In this document: piece after piece, positions 60,330 through 64,000 of the stretch | Position numbering within the stretch: the stretch's first letter is position 1 | Layout of the letters: the number at the start of each line of letters is the position of its first letter | Origin: Vulcanimicrobium sp035943995 | Lineage (GTDB): Bacteria > Vulcanimicrobiota > Vulcanimicrobiia > Vulcanimicrobiales > Vulcanimicrobiaceae | Direction of reading: 5' to 3' | DNA: 64,000 nt | Assembly (NCBI GenBank): GCA_035943995.1 | Contig: DASZBS010000097.1 | Location: forward strand, 1 to 64,000 | Made by a program: the position numbers and the translations under genes | The notes under the pieces: model-generated | What the model was told of the DNA's origin: nothing | The model's input: only the letters and a program-made list of their open reading frames with translations | Database searches by the model: none

Positions 60330-61757
60330 TCAATCGAGCTCCCAGCGCGCACAAGAATATGTCGCGGGCACCAAGAGCGGCGGCGCCACGAATCCTCGTA
60401 CGTGCGGGGAAATTCCTAGATCCTCATATGCGCGGGACAGCGGAATACACGCGATGGTGTCATAAAGCATTCGGAGCGCCGCCTGACGCTCTCCGCGGCG
60501 AATAGCGGATTCGAATCCTGGTTCGCACCACCGCGCGAAGTTGCCGCCTGCGGGCGGGCGGCTGTCGCACGACCAGTCCGCTTCATAGTCGGGATTGTCG
60601 CCGTACGTCAGCGGAACGACGGCGATGTCGAAGGCGCCGCTGCGCAACGGTCCTTCGAGACTCGAATATCGCGAGGTCGGGGTCGGACGCAACGTGGAGG
60701 CAACCCCCACCGCAAGCAAAGTCTGCTGCAGCAATGTCGCCATTCGTGTTTGCGCCGGGCTTTCAGTGACAAACACGATCGTGAGTTCGCGGTCAGCCAC
60801 CGCCGCTCGGAGCGCCGCGGTCGTGCTCCGATCGAACGCCAGCGCTCTGGCGAACCCCGCGTCGTTGCCGCCGGATAGCAACAGCGAGGCCAATAGGGTC
60901 GTTCGTTTGCGGTCGTAAGCCCTTTGGAGCGACGGGACATCGATTGCGTGTGCGAATGCGCGCCGGGCGGCGACGTCGTGCAGCGTTCGGTCTGCATTGA
61001 GAATCAAGACCGCAGTCGAGGAGATGCGGCGTAGGCGTCTGAAACGATCGGCGCCAAAGGCGTTCGGCGTGAGCGGAAGCGCGATGTCCGCTTCGCCGGA
61101 CAGGAGCCGCACGTTCGCCGTCATGTCGGACGAGAGCAGCCGCAACTCAATCGCGTCGAGGCGGGGCGACCCACGCGGAGACGCGTCGTACCGCTCCAGG
61201 CGCCAGCGCTGCAGTTCCGGACGTGCGCGCACCGCAAAAGGTCCTGTCCCGAGCGGCGTTCCGTCCGGAGCACGCCTGACCAGCGGGAGCGCCGGCGTTC
61301 CGTAAGGCCCGAAGAACGAACGGACAAAGCCCGGCCGCGGCGAATCGAGAAGCACATCGAAGTCGTGATCACCTCCGACGACGAGTTCCCGAATCGACCG
61401 GTACGGTTCGCTGGTGCCCCACCGCGTCGCGCGAATGGACGCCAACGCGTCCGCGACGTCGCGCGCGACGAACCGCCGCCCGTCATGCCAGTCGGCACGG
61501 CGCAAACGATAATGCAACCGTCGTCCCCCGTCCGTCTCCGCCGGCAGGCTCGTCGCGAGCAATGGGACGGTGTGCCCATCCCACCCGACGAGGCCGTCCG
61601 CGTAGAGCCAGGCGAGCTCGTCGATGCCACTTTCCGGGTCGCGGTACGGGTCGATGTCATGGCCCAGCGGATTGGCGTCGAGGCGCAGCGTGCGACCGCG
61701 CGCGGGACGCGCGCTTGCGGCCGTCGCGATACCAGCCAAGAATTCGGAGCGGCGCAC
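60330..61757 (-). CDS. Extracellular solute-binding protein family 5, Tat-type signal
   Basis: 475 aa from GTG 61757. The N-terminus RRSEFLAGIATAASA is a twin-arginine-like signal. Typical SBP_bac_5 layout: LRLDANPLGHDIDPYRDP, LHYRLRRADWHDGRRFVARDVADALASI, GTGPFAVRARPELQRWRLERY, and repeated hinge segments. A TTG at 61787 could add 10 residues and would overlap the divergent LAL start. No permease or ATPase genes are adjacent, so it may act as a sensor-like or orphan binding protein. Confidence 0.82.
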   Translation of the reverse strand: MRRSEFLAGIATAASARPARGRTLRLDANPLGHDIDPYRDPESGIDELAWLYADGLVGWDGHTVPLLATSLPAETDGGRRLHYRLRRADWHDGRRFVARDVADALASIRATRWGTSEPYRSIRELVVGGDHDFDVLLDSPRPGFVRSFFGPYGTPALPLVRRAPDGTPLGTGPFAVRARPELQRWRLERYDASPRGSPRLDAIELRLLSSDMTANVRLLSGEADIALPLTPNAFGADRFRRLRRISSTAVLILNADRTLHDVAARRAFAHAIDVPSLQRAYDRKRTTLLASLLLSGGNDAGFARALAFDRSTTAALRAAVADRELTIVFVTESPAQTRMATLLQQTLLAVGVASTLRPTPTSRYSSLEGPLRSGAFDIAVVPLTYGDNPDYEADWSCDSRPPAGGNFARWCEPGFESAIRRGERQAALRMLYDTIACIPLSRAYEDLGISPHVRGFVAPPLLVPATYSCARWELD

Positions 61758-61780
61758 CGACAAGACTTGGGCGGCACGGG

Positions 61781-64000
61781 ATGACAACCTTCGAGGGCGA
61801 TACCGGCAAAGTACTCGACCGCAACCGCGATCTGCGTGTGATGCGCACCTACGTCGATGAAGCGCAGGGCCGCGGAGAGCCGGCGATTATCCGCATTTCG
61901 GGGCCGCCGGGTATCGGGAAATCGGCATTTTTGCGTCACGCCCTCGCACGGACCCCGGATGGTGCGAAAGCGCTGTGGGTCACGGCCGAGCCGGGCGACC
62001 GCACACAACCCGGCGCTGCCGTCCGTCGCCTTGTTCACCCGGTTGCCGTCGCGCCGGATTCGACCGAGGACGAAATCTCCTCAGCGCTCCGCGTCACGTT
62101 CGCGAAGCATCACACCCTTTGCATCGACGACGCACAGTGGCTCGACGAAGTCAGCCGACGAATTCTCGTCAATTTGGTTCATTATGGATCTCCCAGCATC
62201 GTGCTGCTCGGTGACCGGCGTGAGCACGCGCCTGAGCTGATGCCCCATCAGACGATCCATTTGGCGCCGCTCCGGCCGAGCAGCATGGCGCAGCTTGTGC
62301 GCGACCGTTTCCCGGGCGCACGCCGAGCGCTGGTCGATGAAATCGTCGCGTCGGCCTCGGGGCTACCGTTCGCAGCCTTGTTTCTCGCGGCACAGGCGGA
62401 ACGCGCACGCGCGCGCTCTGCTAGCGATGCTGATGTATCGGTTGGGAGCGCGATCGCGCGGCGCCTGGAGCGCTGCAGCGATTCGGCCCGCGAAGCGATC
62501 CGGCATGGTGCATTCCTCGAAGGTTCGGTCGATCTGCTCGTGGTCGCGCGCGCGTTGAACCTGGGGTTGCGCGACGTTGCTCACACGTTGACCGAGCTGG
62601 TGGACCTGGCGACGGTGGAAAACCTTCGGATTGTCTTCCGCCATGCGGTGATCGCCGAGGCGATTCGTGCGTCTATAGCTGACCCAATGCCGTACTACGC
62701 CCGCTTGCTCGAAACGTTTGATGACGACGATGATCGTCCGGAGACGCTTGCTGCGCGGTTGCGTTGTGCGCAAGGCTGCGGCGCCGACGACATTGCGGCT
62801 TCGTGCGCGCTGCAAATCGGGCGGAAGCTCGCGGCGGCGTCGTCTCTAGAAACGTCTCTCGACTATATTACTACCGCGCTGGCACACGCCGGACGGCCAC
62901 TGCCTGTCGAGTATAGCGTTGAATACGCAGGTGTGCTCCTGCAGCTAGCGCGCGACGAACGCGCCGCTGCGTTCGTGCGCGAGCAAATCCGCTCCGCAAT
63001 CCAGCGCGACGATGCTGCCGCAATAGCTGAGCTGCTAACTTCGTTCTTCTCGGCTGCGGTAACGCTCGAACGATTCAAAGAACTCGAAACGCTGTGTGAT
63101 CGCGCAGAGGCGATGAAGAGCGCCGACGAAAGCGCTTTAAGAAGAGTTCGCAGCGTTCGCTTGGCGGCGTTTGCCTTCGGCGGACGGCTCGACGATTACA
63201 CGCGAAACGCCGCGCAAGCACCGCTCGCATGGGTCGATCATCGGCCCGCCGCATTCGTCGCTGCGCTGCTCGGCGATGACCAATGCGCGAGGGCATCGTT
63301 CGAAACGTATCAAGGTGGACTGCGCTCGGAGCACGCGCGGCAGGAACCGACCGACCGCGTGCTGCAGGCCATGATCGGGCTGTTCGAAGCGGGCACGACC
63401 GCGCTGGCGAATATCGATGAGATCGGTCGTTCCGTCCGCGCTCAACCGTCCGCCACGGGACTACGTATCGCTCGCGAAATCGCCAATGGAAACTGGGCCG
63501 CCGCCGCGAGCGTGATCGATGACATCCCGCTATGGGATGAAACGTTCGAAGAGCCGTACGAAAGCCTTGGTTGGCGACTGCTCTTCACGGCCCTGACCGG
63601 TCGGCCTGTCGCCGAAGCCCGCCGCACGCTGCGTGTGATACGTGAAATGATCGGTCGCGGGCAAATTCGGCATGCCGCCGTGCCGGCCCGGTTGTATTTC
63701 GCGTGTGCTACTTCTTCGGAACGCTCGGCACCGCCCGATATTGCCGCATTCGTGCGCGAAACCCTCGGAGTCGCGCCGATGCCGTACCTCGTCTCTGGAT
63801 TACCGCTTTCAATTGCACTCGTTGCTCCGGGGTACGGCGTGTCCGCCTGCACGGATGCGCTCGACTGCTGGCCGCCTTTCCGGTCCCGTTGGCATCGCGC
63901 ACACCTCGATCTCGCCTATGGTCTCGTCGCAGGCGATGACGGCCGGTTACGCGCGGCACGCGACGCGTTCGACGCGCTCAACGCTCCAGCGTACGCCGCG
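61781..64000 (+). CDS. LAL/AfsR-like AAA ATPase regulator, 3' end off window
   Basis: ATG 61781 and 740 codons open to the right window edge with no stop. Walker A GPPGIGKSAF (41-50), Walker B TLCIDDAQWLD (about 111-121), then TPR-like helical repeats. The C-terminal HTH, if present, is outside the window. Divergent from the solute-binding gene (23 bp). Codon use matches the AT-richer island. Confidence 0.85.
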   Translation, partial: MTTFEGDTGKVLDRNRDLRVMRTYVDEAQGRGEPAIIRISGPPGIGKSAFLRHALARTPDGAKALWVTAEPGDRTQPGAAVRRLVHPVAVAPDSTEDEISSALRVTFAKHHTLCIDDAQWLDEVSRRILVNLVHYGSPSIVLLGDRREHAPELMPHQTIHLAPLRPSSMAQLVRDRFPGARRALVDEIVASASGLPFAALFLAAQAERARARSASDADVSVGSAIARRLERCSDSAREAIRHGAFLEGSVDLLVVARALNLGLRDVAHTLTELVDLATVENLRIVFRHAVIAEAIRASIADPMPYYARLLETFDDDDDRPETLAARLRCAQGCGADDIAASCALQIGRKLAAASSLETSLDYITTALAHAGRPLPVEYSVEYAGVLLQLARDERAAAFVREQIRSAIQRDDAAAIAELLTSFFSAAVTLERFKELETLCDRAEAMKSADESALRRVRSVRLAAFAFGGRLDDYTRNAAQAPLAWVDHRPAAFVAALLGDDQCARASFETYQGGLRSEHARQEPTDRVLQAMIGLFEAGTTALANIDEIGRSVRAQPSATGLRIAREIANGNWAAAASVIDDIPLWDETFEEPYESLGWRLLFTALTGRPVAEARRTLRVIREMIGRGQIRHAAVPARLYFACATSSERSAPPDIAAFVRETLGVAPMPYLVSGLPLSIALVAPGYGVSACTDALDCWPPFRSRWHRAHLDLAYGLVAGDDGRLRAARDAFDALNAPAYAA

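Noticed and set aside
60506..60527. A GGATTCGAATCC word resembling a tRNA T-arm
   Set aside because: It lies inside the solute-binding gene and no acceptor or anticodon stems surround it.
1..64000. CRISPR array, rRNA or tRNA genes
   Set aside because: No regularly spaced repeats or recognisable RNA gene sequences were seen.

Overview
The window is about 64 kb of very GC-rich, densely coding bacterial chromosome with short intergenic gaps, many 4-bp ATGA/GTGA start-stop overlaps, and frequent GTG/TTG starts. Housekeeping content: DNA polymerase III delta', thymidylate kinase, ScpA/ScpB, IspE, a two-subunit glycine cleavage system, PdxS/PdxT, Pol IV and endonuclease IV. An R3H/SpoIIIAA-type ATPase, PdxST (DXP-independent) and split GcvPA/GcvPB, together with DUF1800/DUF1501 and MalT/SARP-type regulators, fit a deep-branching terrabacterial lineage. 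My best guess is Candidatus Eremiobacterota (WPS-2/Vulcanimicrobiota); this is inference, as no rRNA gene or marker tree is available here.

Layout. 1-4 kb: holB-tmk, a PilZ protein and an R3H ATPase preceded by a possible 39-codon leader ORF. 4-13 kb: small-molecule enzymes (MaoC hydratase, nitronate monooxygenase, Thr/Ser dehydratase), a LuxR regulator overlapping one of two tandem HtrA-like proteases, a PadR/DUF2306 divergent pair, a TonB-domain protein with an Orn/Lys/Arg decarboxylase, and an HNH protein. 13-20 kb: pdxST with an inverted repeat over the pdxS ribosome binding site, a large six-hairpin glycosidase, and ispE plus a nucleotidyltransferase. 20-27 kb: a 911-aa LAL regulator divergent from an unknown protein, then a glycosyltransferase and a UDP-sulfoquinovose synthase (sulfolipid). 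27-34 kb: ubiX, then a RecB-type Fe-S nuclease and a UvrD helicase separated by an oppositely oriented, compositionally odd 501-aa gene. 34-51 kb: DUF1800/DUF1501, two BlaI-M56 sensor pairs (one with a clear triple half-site operator), Pol IV, PilZ, endonuclease IV, a DEAD-like helicase, ScpA/ScpB/NUDIX and a DUF885 peptidase. 51-56 kb: gcvT-gcvH-gcvPA-gcvPB.

55.8-64 kb is an accessory region with visibly more A/T. A degraded copy of the 5' end of gcvT lies about 2.1 kb upstream of the intact gene, bracketing a secreted protein and a membrane protein with an internal duplication. Next come two tandem paralogs of an unrecognised family, a SARP-like regulator, a Tat-signal oligopeptide-binding-like protein and a second LAL ATPase regulator that leaves the window still open (740 codons without a stop). 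This is the strongest candidate for an undescribed system.

Two results deserve priority: gcvPA appears to use an AUU start codon (no ATG/GTG/TTG/CTG covers its conserved N-terminus), and the gcvT 5'-end duplication marks an old insertion in front of the glycine cleavage operon.
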